This document shows positions 1 to 8,072 of a stretch of 64,000 nt of DNA, piece by piece. Below the pieces are notes generated by a model. That model made no database searches. It was not told where the DNA came from and saw only the letters and a program-made list of their open reading frames with translations. The stretch is from Candidatus Kapaibacterium sp. GTDB lineage: Bacteria; Bacteroidota; Ignavibacteria; Kapaibacteriales; UBA2268. Both the position numbers and the translations under genes were made by a program. Location: positions 1-64,000 of the forward strand of contig CALHGZ010000008.1 of the NCBI GenBank assembly GCA_938031175.1, written 5' to 3'. Positions within the stretch are counted from its first letter, which is position 1. Each line of letters opens with the position of its first letter.

Positions 1-190
1 TAGATGTTAAATTAGTAATTGTAGCTGAATTTGCAGTCAAGTCATCTACTGTAATTGTCGTGGCAGTTAGATCATCTATTGTTGCTGTTGTAGATGTTAA
101 ATTAGTAATTGTAGCTGAATTTGCTGTTAAGTCATCTACACTAAGTGTAGTAGTTGTTAAATTATCAATAGTAGCGGAGCTGGCTAAGAA
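1..190 (-). repeat. 30-bp coding repeats (decapeptides) arranged in 90-bp blocks
   Basis: The 3' visible end of the fibre gene is tandemly repetitive. The string starting at base 1 recurs at base 91 with 34 identical bases, giving a 90-bp higher-order period. Within it the protein repeats every ten residues (x-T-[IV]-x-[DN]-L-T-x-x-x). More copies probably continue outside the window. Confidence 0.85.
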
Positions 191-2974
191 TGGTGCATTA
201 TAAACCCACTCATTAGCTCTAATAATACCTGGATTAATCGGGTCAGGAATTAACATAGCATCATCCGCAACAATCATTGTTGCTGATGTATTGGTACCTG
301 ATGTAATGTCAGCAAAAGATATAGCTATTGTACTCCAGGTCAAGCTTCCATTTTCATAAACAAGTGCGGTTCTGTCAACCGTTGGTGGTACAGTCCAAGC
401 CCAATCACCGGATGGATCATAATACATAACCGCAAAATCACCATTTCCATTGATATTACTTGCAGTAGTATTTGCTTCGGCTATATTTGATAGACCGGAA
501 CCATCACCTATAAATGTGCCTGTAGTTTCTACATTACCATCCACCCAAATACCAGAATCAATAATTAGTGGTGCACCGGGAGCAGATGGAGGTGTTAATG
601 TAGTGTTTAGACCGTTTGGATCGCCAATCACAACTGCATCGAGACCAATCAGCCAGCTTGCTCCAATGGCACTATTTGCCCAGATATCACCGTAAGCTTT
701 GATTGCTGTGTTCCAGTCAATTCCGGGTAATCCGCTGGCATTTGTATTTCTGACAACTAATACTGCATCATCAATATCGCCTGGATCAGAAATAAGGTTA
801 CTTGTATTGTTACTTGCACCTTGGATGTACATAGTACGACCTTCATTACCACGTACCATTCTTGCCACATAGCTATTTGAAGCACTTGGTGAGGACTCGC
901 CTGCAATTGCGGTACCACTATTTCCTTGAGCATAAACTGCAACGCCATTTCCTGTACCTGCATTTACATTGAAGTAACCTGCATAATGTGTCCCAGCTCC
1001 AGGATTAGTTACGACGTTTCTTGCCCATACTCCATAGGAATCATATCCATCACCACCGTCAATATTCATATCAATACGAGTAGCAGGTGAATTGGATTCA
1101 AGTGTAACAAGATTAGCTTCCACTAATAATGCCCCATTTGCTAATGCATTATCTGTATTTCTTCTGATATGAACAGTGGGTCTGTTTGAACCACCACCAG
1201 TAGCTACAATTGCTGAGCCAGCAGAATTGTTATCTGGTACAAATGCTTGTACTGCATTTGCAGAAGTTGTAGATTGGAAATGAGCTACTGCAGGGGCAGT
1301 CAAATCAGTTGAAATTAATGTAAAGCCTGTTTGCCCATTAGTTGTTCCCATATAATAAAATGGTATTGTAAGTCCATCTGGTGCCCAATCAGCATAACCA
1401 GTTGAACCATCATCGACCCATTTGAATACATAAGAATAAAGCGGTGTTGTGGGTGATAAACCACCAGAAAATCTCCAGTCGTTTACATAGCTATCCCAGT
1501 AGAACATTTGCCCCAGGAATGAGCCATCAGCAAAAGTTACAGGGTATGTAGTTGAACCATCGCCTACAACTGGAAAATCTGTATTTACAATTGGCGTTCT
1601 CCAGATAAATTCGTTAGTAAGTGCATCCCATACAAGAGTAGCACCATCAACTGCTGGCTTTGTCCATCTCATTCTTGTTGGATCCATTGCATCATAAGCA
1701 TAGTATAATATGCTTCCGTTATCAGCAGGTGTGGCGGGCTTAGAAAGATCTGTTTCTTTGAAAGCATTAAGTTCAATTGTTCCAACAACACTTGGATCTA
1801 TTTGTAAATTAAGATTGTTGATATCATTGACGGTAATAGTAACGTCGCTTGCATCTTGTGTTACAGCTTGTATTAAAATATTTTCAGCAGCGGTAAGACG
1901 ACCATCTTGATCTACAGTAAATGAACCAACATTGTACTTATTACCATAAGTACCAGCTGTTACTGCTGTGGAGATTAATTCATCTGGTCCAACTGTATTT
2001 GGTCTAATTTGTAAATCTAAGTTATTAATGTCAGTACCAACAACTGCAATATCAGAAAGATTAGATGATGCTGCCTGAATTAGTACATTACCAGCCCATG
2101 TTAGACGGCCATCTTCATCTACCATGAAGGAGCCGACATTGTATATATTGCCATATTGACCTTCTTCAACACCAGTTGGAGCCAATTGATATGGACCTAC
2201 AGCATCTTGAGCAATTTTAATCCCCGTTACAGCCCTGTCTGCTATTTTTTGTGTTGTAACTGCTTGATCAGATATATTGTATGTTTTTACAGCACCAACT
2301 GCAATCAATGGATCCGGATATGTACCGGTTAAATCACCACCAGCAGGTCCGCTTGGGGGAGTTGTAACATTTGGCGCTAATTTATTTTGTGTTATTGAGC
2401 CATCATCAATATTTTCAATAACTACACCCGGCCTTAATGTTGGATTTGGGTAATTTCCTGCTAAATCACCACCAGCTTGTCCCCATGGAATTGCCTGTAC
2501 ACCAGGTGCTAACTTAGATTGAGTTACAGCACCATCCTGAATTGCTGCTGAATTAACGCCATCTGGCAGGACCTCAATTGCGTAGGTTGCTGTATCGGCT
2601 GTTATAGATGTTATTGATTGAGCAACAGCTGAAATCCTTGTTCTTGGGAATGGATTGTTATTGCCAATCTTGATTTCCAACCAGTACTGTTTGTCAAAAG
2701 GTAAGTTTAGTGGGCTGATTGTACCAAGATAAACATTAGCATAGCCATTTACGGCTGAGACATCCTGAACTTCAACCCATAACGGTGAACCACCCATTTC
2801 TCTGTCATAAATTCTGAACTCGACGTTTACTTTACCGCTAATTGGTTGATTATTAGCATCGGTTATTAAACCTTGCCAGTCTAAAATTCTCGGTATTTGT
2901 GAATTTAAGTTTTGAGGTATTAATGCTAAACTTAAAAGAAAAACAAAACCGAGGAGAAAAATTTTTCTCATCAT
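1..2974 (-). CDS. Large secreted fibre-like repeat protein (partial, C-terminus off window)
   Basis: This open frame is missing from the ORF track because its stop lies beyond the left edge. It starts at an ATG-ATG pair (2974) after a GGAG ribosome-binding site and runs without a stop for 991 codons. Residues 1-26 form a signal peptide (MMRKIFLLGFVF, then a polar NLNSQ). A beta-rich module follows that begins near IPRILDWQGLITDANNQP. Then come two GGDLxGxYPxP motifs (about residues 168 and 210), of a kind common in phage tail-fibre-like proteins, and two copies of a roughly 68-residue unit containing YGNxYNVGSFxVDxDGRLT (about residues 271-365). The visible end is built of ten-residue units such as ATITNLTSTT and ITVDDLTANS, which suggests a stalk or beta-helix. 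The 192-residue T9SS-sorted protein lies upstream on the same strand. I infer a cell-surface or secreted fibre. I cannot name a family, and the C-terminal anchor or sorting domain is not visible. Confidence 0.85.
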   Translation of the reverse strand, partial: MMRKIFLLGFVFLLSLALIPQNLNSQIPRILDWQGLITDANNQPISGKVNVEFRIYDREMGGSPLWVEVQDVSAVNGYANVYLGTISPLNLPFDKQYWLEIKIGNNNPFPRTRISAVAQSITSITADTATYAIEVLPDGVNSAAIQDGAVTQSKLAPGVQAIPWGQAGGDLAGNYPNPTLRPGVVIENIDDGSITQNKLAPNVTTPPSGPAGGDLTGTYPDPLIAVGAVKTYNISDQAVTTQKIADRAVTGIKIAQDAVGPYQLAPTGVEEGQYGNIYNVGSFMVDEDGRLTWAGNVLIQAASSNLSDIAVVGTDINNLDLQIRPNTVGPDELISTAVTAGTYGNKYNVGSFTVDQDGRLTAAENILIQAVTQDASDVTITVNDINNLNLQIDPSVVGTIELNAFKETDLSKPATPADNGSILYYAYDAMDPTRMRWTKPAVDGATLVWDALTNEFIWRTPIVNTDFPVVGDGSTTYPVTFADGSFLGQMFYWDSYVNDWRFSGGLSPTTPLYSYVFKWVDDGSTGYADWAPDGLTIPFYYMGTTNGQTGFTLISTDLTAPAVAHFQSTTSANAVQAFVPDNNSAGSAIVATGGGSNRPTVHIRRNTDNALANGALLVEANLVTLESNSPATRIDMNIDGGDGYDSYGVWARNVVTNPGAGTHYAGYFNVNAGTGNGVAVYAQGNSGTAIAGESSPSASNSYVARMVRGNEGRTMYIQGASNNTSNLISDPGDIDDAVLVVRNTNASGLPGIDWNTAIKAYGDIWANSAIGASWLIGLDAVVIGDPNGLNTTLTPPSAPGAPLIIDSGIWVDGNVETTGTFIGDGSGLSNIAEANTTASNINGNGDFAVMYYDPSGDWAWTVPPTVDRTALVYENGSLTWSTIAISFADITSGTNTSATMIVADDAMLIPDPINPGIIRANEWVYNAPFLASSATIDNLTTTTLSVDDLTANSATITNLTSTTATIDDLTATTITVDDLTANSATITNLTS

Positions 2975-3041
2975 CGGATACTCCATAAAAAGTTGTACAA
3001 AATATATATTCATAGTTAATTTCGATAGTGAAGATTTACAA

Positions 3042-3620
3042 TCATCTGACTAAAAGCATAACATTTCTAATTGTAAAAGGATTAAATGTAACTCCTGATA
3101 TTGATGCCGGTTCTACATTTAACTCTACTATATAAGAGCCCGAACCAAGGTCAACTCCGTTCATATCTTTAGCGTTCCAGTCAATTCTATTTGTACCTTC
3201 TTTTATGCCAAGGTCAATAGTGTAAATTTTTTTGCCCGATACATCGTAAATGCTAAGATTAACAAATGATAGACCAGGAAGTGAATATTCAATTGTTGTA
3301 CTTGAGCTAAAAGGATTGGGATAATTGCTAATTTTAGCACCCAATGGAATCTCTTCTACACTTGTACCTTGGTCTTTCTCTGGAACCCAGAAACCTTGGT
3401 AAACAGTGTAGCCAACACCAAATCCAGCATTGCTTATTCGTTCAATAGCTAATTGCCCCAAAATTCCAGAAATTTTCATTCCACTGGAATTTGTCTCGGC
3501 AACCATACCACCGCTTCCAAATACCCAACGCTTTAGTTTATAGCTTTGGGCATCTGATATATATATAACAAGCATTGCGGAAATGCATGTTATATATAGT
3601 AATTTAAGTAATTGTTTCAT
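3042..3620 (-). CDS. Small secreted protein with T9SS type A C-terminal sorting domain
   Basis: The 192-residue protein has an N-terminal signal peptide (about residues 1-24). A short middle region contains GGMVAETNSSGMKISGILGQ. From about residue 108 it has a typical T9SS C-terminal domain: it opens with ISNYPNPFSSSTTIEYSLP, continues with a beta-sandwich FlgD-like pattern (VNLSIYDVSGKKI) and ends in IRNVMLLVR. In this family the C-terminal domain directs export across the outer membrane and is often cleaved as the protein is attached to the surface. A GGAG site lies just before the ATG. The middle region is too short to assign a function. It precedes the fibre gene on the same strand with a gap of about 67 bp, so the two may be co-expressed. 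Confidence 0.85.
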   Translation of the reverse strand: MKQLLKLLYITCISAMLVIYISDAQSYKLKRWVFGSGGMVAETNSSGMKISGILGQLAIERISNAGFGVGYTVYQGFWVPEKDQGTSVEEIPLGAKISNYPNPFSSSTTIEYSLPGLSFVNLSIYDVSGKKIYTIDLGIKEGTNRIDWNAKDMNGVDLGSGSYIVELNVEPASISGVTFNPFTIRNVMLLVR

Positions 3621-4100
3621 AATGCCTCTCCAAATTGTGAATTAAATTTAATCATCTATATTTTACTACTGTCACTTCTAATTGCTATAATTAAACAAAG
3701 TAAGCAAATATTGTGCCGAACATCATTGTTCAGTACATTTTTCATTAGAATAATCTTGATTGTTGGTTTTAAAAATCAACGAGTTATTTGAAAATTTCAA
3801 CGATTTTTTTATAAGAATTATCAAACATAATTTTGTCATAGAATAAAAAGAACTTGGAATTGAAACGCAAAGTTAAGAAAAAAATGAAAAAAAAAATAAT
3901 CTATTTGCCATTAATTTTATTTGTGAAAGTGTTAAGTATTTGTGAAAGTGTTAAGATTATATTTTTCTGAAAAATCATTAATTTTTTTTATACTTTATGC
4001 TGCTATCTCAAAATTAAATGAAAAAAAGATTATAACAAAAAATTTTTGGAATTTTACACAATAAATACTGAATTTTGAAATATTCGAAAAACATAAATTT
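3621..4100. other. 480-bp AT-rich divergent intergenic region
   Basis: This spacer separates the minus-strand T9SS gene from plus-strand rsmB and should hold promoters for both. It is very AT-rich with long A runs. I found no tRNA-like or ORF-like structure and no exact TTTG-N19-TAnnTTTG promoter. It contains the 19-bp tandem duplication listed separately. Confidence 0.6.
3918..3955. repeat. Two-copy 19-bp perfect tandem repeat
   Basis: The unit tatttgtgaaagtgttaag occurs twice back to back (3918-3936 and 3937-3955) in the rsmB upstream region, about 145 bp before the start codon. It could be a replication-slippage product or a duplicated protein-binding site. Confidence 0.9.
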
Positions 4101-5558
4101 ATGAATTTATCTTCCTTAATTAAACATACTGCTTATTTATTGAGAATTGTCAATAAAAGTAATAAACCAGCTGACAGCATTATTCACAATTACTTCAGAG
4201 AAAAAAGATATATTGGCAGTAAGGAGCGAAGATTCATATCTGAATTAGTATTTACAACTCTTCGATACCTTCGTTTAATTCAGTATTTATCTCATCAAGT
4301 ATTATTTGGTGAAAAAAGCAAACAAATTATCAAAGAACAGGAAAAAGTATTGTCTTATTATGTAATTATCAGCTTAATTTTAAGCGATTTGATTTCCCCC
4401 GAGACAGATTCGTTTAAATTTTCTTTACTCTACGAAAAAATTCAAAAAAATTTAAACGATTTCCAAAATGAATTATCGGGAGTATTATCCAATATCTTTA
4501 CTGATTTAAATGGAGTTAATTTGAGAAATATAATAAAAATAGAACTTCAAAACCTGTACGAAATTGCTGTTAATATAGTTACATCAGTTTCAAAACCTTC
4601 TGACAGAGACTTCGAAATTTTATCTTATAGATACTCCATACCTGCGTTCATTCTTAAAAGTTTTTATCAAAATGGTATTCACAAAGAGAATTTACAGTTA
4701 ATTTCCGAAACAGCTGAATCTTTGATGATGCCTGCAAAACTTAAACTGAGAGTGAATAATTTGAAATCTGATAGAATTGAAATACTTAAATCCTTGTTGA
4801 ATCAAGGGATTGAGGCTGAACTTACTATTTTTTCACCTGACGGAATTATTATTAACCAAAGATTAAATCTCTATGAATTAAATGAATTTAAATCTGGATT
4901 AATCGAAATTCAAGATGAAGGAAGCCAGTTAATAAGTTTTTGTCTTTCGCCTGCTGAAAATTCTACTATACTCGATGCTTGTGCAGGAGCAGGTGGTAAA
5001 TCATTACATATGGCTGCTATTACAAAGAACAATGCTAAAATTTTGAGTTTAGACATTAATTCCCAAAAACTCAATGAATTAAATAAAAGAGCAAAAAGAG
5101 CAAATGCTATTTGCATTGAGACAATGCAGCAAAAATCTTTTGAAAAAATGCAAAACTCAAAAAATAAAATGCTATTTGAATATGTTTTAATTGATGCTCC
5201 TTGCTCAGGCTTAGGAACTATAAAGCGATCACCATGGCTAAAGTATCATATTACACCTAAATCAATTCAAAATAGACAAAAAAGACAATTGGAAATATTA
5301 GGATATTACTCACAATTTGTCAAGCCTGGTGGTATATTGTTATATTCAACTTGCTCATTAATGCCTGAAGAAAATGAAATTGTTATTGAAAAATTTCTCA
5401 ATAAATATCCTGAATTCAGCCCCGATCCTGTATATCCCCAATTACTAAAATACGGCATAAAAATACCTTATATCAATAAAAATGATTTTATGATGTCTAT
5501 TTTGCCATCTGTTTTAAATTGCGATGGATTTTTCGTAGCGAGAATAAGAAAAAATTAA
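4101..5558 (+). CDS. rsmB: 16S rRNA (cytosine-967-C5)-methyltransferase RsmB
   Basis: The 485-residue protein uses S-adenosylmethionine to methylate C5 of cytosine 967 in 16S rRNA. The first 150 or so residues are a NusB-like helical RNA-binding domain (SIIHNYFREKRYIGSKERRF). The methyltransferase domain carries the SAM-binding LDACAGAGGKSLHMAA, motif IV IDAPCSGLGTIKRSP and motif VI LLYSTCSLMPEENE. The two motif cysteines (PC and TC) are those used for catalysis and product release in m5C RNA methyltransferases. Length is slightly above the usual 430-450. It is the first gene of a plus-strand run and the HAD hydrolase follows after 34 bp. RsmF-like relatives share the catalytic core, but the NusB-like domain favours RsmB. 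Confidence 0.9.
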   Translation: MNLSSLIKHTAYLLRIVNKSNKPADSIIHNYFREKRYIGSKERRFISELVFTTLRYLRLIQYLSHQVLFGEKSKQIIKEQEKVLSYYVIISLILSDLISPETDSFKFSLLYEKIQKNLNDFQNELSGVLSNIFTDLNGVNLRNIIKIELQNLYEIAVNIVTSVSKPSDRDFEILSYRYSIPAFILKSFYQNGIHKENLQLISETAESLMMPAKLKLRVNNLKSDRIEILKSLLNQGIEAELTIFSPDGIIINQRLNLYELNEFKSGLIEIQDEGSQLISFCLSPAENSTILDACAGAGGKSLHMAAITKNNAKILSLDINSQKLNELNKRAKRANAICIETMQQKSFEKMQNSKNKMLFEYVLIDAPCSGLGTIKRSPWLKYHITPKSIQNRQKRQLEILGYYSQFVKPGGILLYSTCSLMPEENEIVIEKFLNKYPEFSPDPVYPQLLKYGIKIPYINKNDFMMSILPSVLNCDGFFVARIRKN

Positions 5559-5592
5559 ACAGTTGTTAAAATAATATGACAATATTTTTAAT

Positions 5593-6201
5593 ATGAACTT
5601 GCTAAACATAAAAAACATCCTGATAGATTTTGGCGGCGTTTTATATCAGATTGATCCTATGAATTCAATCATTGAATTCAGTAAAATTTCCGGTATATCA
5701 AAGGAAATATTGGCATCTACAGAGTTCTACAACAACAACATTGCACCTTTCGAAAAAGGTATTTGCTCAGAAGATGATTTTAGAGTACACATCTCAAAAA
5801 TCTTAAAAATCAATTTATCCCCAAAAGAATTCGATGAAATTTGGCTAAAAACTTTAATAAAGATTTTTCCAGATTCATTATCAATCATAGAAAATTTAAA
5901 GAAGCAATATAAATTATTCCTATTGAGCAATACTAATATTCTGCATTATAAAAAATTCAGCATAGAATGCGAATCATTATTTAAGATTTTTGACAAAACT
6001 TACTTCTCTTTCAAGATCGGTCTTTTGAAACCTGAAAAGAAGATATTTAGATATGTTGAAAGTGACGCAGATATTAATCCTTTTGAAACACTATTTATTG
6101 ATGATACTTTAGCTAATATCAAATCAGCAGAAGAACTCGGATATCATACTTTATATTTGAGTAAACGTGAATTACTGTCAAAATTATTACACAATGTATA
6201 A
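5593..6201 (+). CDS. HAD-superfamily (subclass IA) hydrolase
   Basis: The 202-residue protein has HAD motifs in order: motif I LIDFGGVLYQID, motif II LLSNTNILH, the motif III lysine in GLLKPEKKIF, and motif IV LFIDDTLANIKSAEELGY. Motif I reads DxG rather than DxD, so the usual general-acid aspartate is a glycine. The same variation occurs in YihX-like members, so this need not mean inactivity. The substrate is probably a small phosphorylated metabolite but cannot be read from sequence. It lies 34 bp after rsmB and is probably co-transcribed with it. Confidence 0.85.
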   Translation: MNLLNIKNILIDFGGVLYQIDPMNSIIEFSKISGISKEILASTEFYNNNIAPFEKGICSEDDFRVHISKILKINLSPKEFDEIWLKTLIKIFPDSLSIIENLKKQYKLFLLSNTNILHYKKFSIECESLFKIFDKTYFSFKIGLLKPEKKIFRYVESDADINPFETLFIDDTLANIKSAEELGYHTLYLSKRELLSKLLHNV

Positions 6202-6298
6202 AATTATTTACATTCAAAATACACATTATATACAAAAATGCAATTTTCATTATTATGAATTATATTATTTTGCATAAGCATAGATTACACTTTTAGCG

Positions 6299-7984
6299 AT
6301 GGAATCATTCTGGGATTTTAATTTTTTAGTAGTAGATGTAGAGACAAATGGCTCTAATCCTCAAAAAGATCGAATAATTGATATTGGCTGTGTCTTATTA
6401 AATAATGGTCAATTTGTAACCGAATTTTCATCTTTAATTAATCCACATCAGCATATTCCCCTTTACATTCAAAAAATGACTGGTATAACAAACGAACTTG
6501 CGTTCAATTCCCCCGAATGCGAGTCTGTTTTTTATGAATTCAATAAAATGATCTCCGGTGAAAATATAATTTTTGTAGCCCACAACGCTGCATTTGATTG
6601 GTCATTTATTAGTCATACATACCAGCGTCTCGGTTGGCAATTACCTAAAATACCACGTTTGTGTACATTAAAATTAGCGAGACGTCTATTCCCTGGTAAT
6701 ATAAGAAAAGGACTGGACAGCTTATCAAGTATTTTTAAAATTTCTATACATAACCGCCATCGTGCATTAGGAGATGCGAAAGCAACTGCTTTAATATTAA
6801 TCGAACTTCTGGAAAAGTCTCATTTTGAACACGATATCAATTCACTGGAACAATTGATTCAGTTTCAAAATTCGAGAATTAAAAACTATCTACTTAACAA
6901 AACAACCCAAAAAAAAATCGATAAAATGATTAAATCTTTACCTGATGAACCAGGCATCTATTACTTCAAAGATAAATCAGACAAGATATTATACATTGGC
7001 AAGGCTAAGTCTTTAAAAGATAGAATCAAATCCTACTTTTCTTCGACAGGACAAACTTCAAAAAAAATAAATAAGCTTATAAAAAGGATTGACAAAATTG
7101 ATTATATATGCACTGATACTGAGCTTTCTGCATTGTTATTAGAATCAAAAGAAATAAAAAAACACAAACCTGAATTTAATTCATTTGAACTCAGATATCG
7201 CAGGTTACCATTTATTAAGCTTACTTCGGATGAGGAATTCCCTGTTCTCGAATTATGCTTCAATATAGATAATCCTAATGCCGAATATTATGGCCCATTT
7301 CGTTCAAAATTCTTAGCTGAAGAGATTCTTGAAATATGCAGAAAAAAATTTAAACTTAGAAAATGCGAAAAAATGCCAAAACCCAACATAAATAATACTC
7401 CTTGCTTATATTATCAAATCGATAAATGTTTAGCTCCATGTACTATGATTAGCGATAATAAACAATACAATGACGAAATTAAAAAAGTTAGAGAATTTTT
7501 AAGCGGTAATAATGATGGTATTATAACAATATTTCGAAACATAATGCACAATTATTCAAAAAAATTAGAATTCGAATCTGCCTTAATTATGAAGAGCAAA
7601 ATTAACGATATAGAAAAAGTTTTTGGGAAAGCAATGCATACCAATTCATCCATTAATGATTACAATCAAATACTAATATTGCCAGCCTCAAACAAATACA
7701 AAACCGTCGAACTGTTTTTCATAAGAAATGGCAAGCTCATAAGTCAAGTTGTATTCGGTAGAAAAGCCCCAATCCAAAAATTGAGAAATCAAATATATGA
7801 GATTTATTTCAATGGCTTTACGCCATCACTTTTCTATACAAATGAAGATATCGATGATCTACGCATAATAAGTTCCTGGCTAAATAGACAATCAGATATA
7901 TACCAGATTGAAATTAAAGGATATACATTGGAGGAAATCATTTCTAAAATGGAAATGACTATTAAAAACATTCCATTTCTTTAA
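6299..7984 (+). CDS. DEDDh exonuclease fused to GIY-YIG nuclease / UvrC N-terminal-like half
   Basis: The 561-residue fusion has two nuclease parts. Residues 1-185 are a DnaQ-type 3'-5' exonuclease with ExoI VVDVETNG (D13, E15), ExoII AHNAAFDWSF and ExoIII HRALGDAKAT, the full DEDDh set. Residues from about 218 form a GIY-YIG domain (EPGIYYF, ILYIGKAKSLKDRI, and the metal-binding Glu in LLLESKEIKKHKP). UvrC-like elements follow: YYGPFRS, a Cys cluster PCLYYQIDKCLAPC and a UVR-like helix. The C-terminal RNase H-like nuclease and HhH domains of UvrC are absent, so the nuclease half resembles E. coli Cho. Full-length uvrC is also in this window (42551-44410). I recall this fusion from Actinobacteria and some Bacteroidota, where its role is not settled. 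Incision plus end resection in repair is an inference. Confidence 0.85.
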   Translation: MESFWDFNFLVVDVETNGSNPQKDRIIDIGCVLLNNGQFVTEFSSLINPHQHIPLYIQKMTGITNELAFNSPECESVFYEFNKMISGENIIFVAHNAAFDWSFISHTYQRLGWQLPKIPRLCTLKLARRLFPGNIRKGLDSLSSIFKISIHNRHRALGDAKATALILIELLEKSHFEHDINSLEQLIQFQNSRIKNYLLNKTTQKKIDKMIKSLPDEPGIYYFKDKSDKILYIGKAKSLKDRIKSYFSSTGQTSKKINKLIKRIDKIDYICTDTELSALLLESKEIKKHKPEFNSFELRYRRLPFIKLTSDEEFPVLELCFNIDNPNAEYYGPFRSKFLAEEILEICRKKFKLRKCEKMPKPNINNTPCLYYQIDKCLAPCTMISDNKQYNDEIKKVREFLSGNNDGIITIFRNIMHNYSKKLEFESALIMKSKINDIEKVFGKAMHTNSSINDYNQILILPASNKYKTVELFFIRNGKLISQVVFGRKAPIQKLRNQIYEIYFNGFTPSLFYTNEDIDDLRIISSWLNRQSDIYQIEIKGYTLEEIISKMEMTIKNIPFL

Positions 7985-8072
7985 AGTTCTACAAAGAAAC
8001 AAAAAACCTGATTATTCGTTAATATCATAATGATTTTAATTTTTCTTCTATTAACTCGTAATCAAAATTATT

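Noticed and set aside
1-190. Short repeats at the left edge considered as a CRISPR array
   Set aside because: The repeats are contiguous coding decapeptides without unique spacers and remain in the long open frame.
450-1910. ORF-track entries 450..695, 757..963 and 1710..1910
   Set aside because: They lie in other frames inside the long minus-strand fibre gene and have no domain-like sequence or ribosome-binding site.
3621-4100. Intergenic region searched for tRNA or small RNA
   Set aside because: No cloverleaf-like GC-containing arms or T-loop consensus were seen. The segment is uniformly AT-rich.
5593-6201. HAD protein considered inactive because motif I is DxG
   Set aside because: The same change is found in active YihX-like HAD-IA members as I recall, so loss of activity is not supported.
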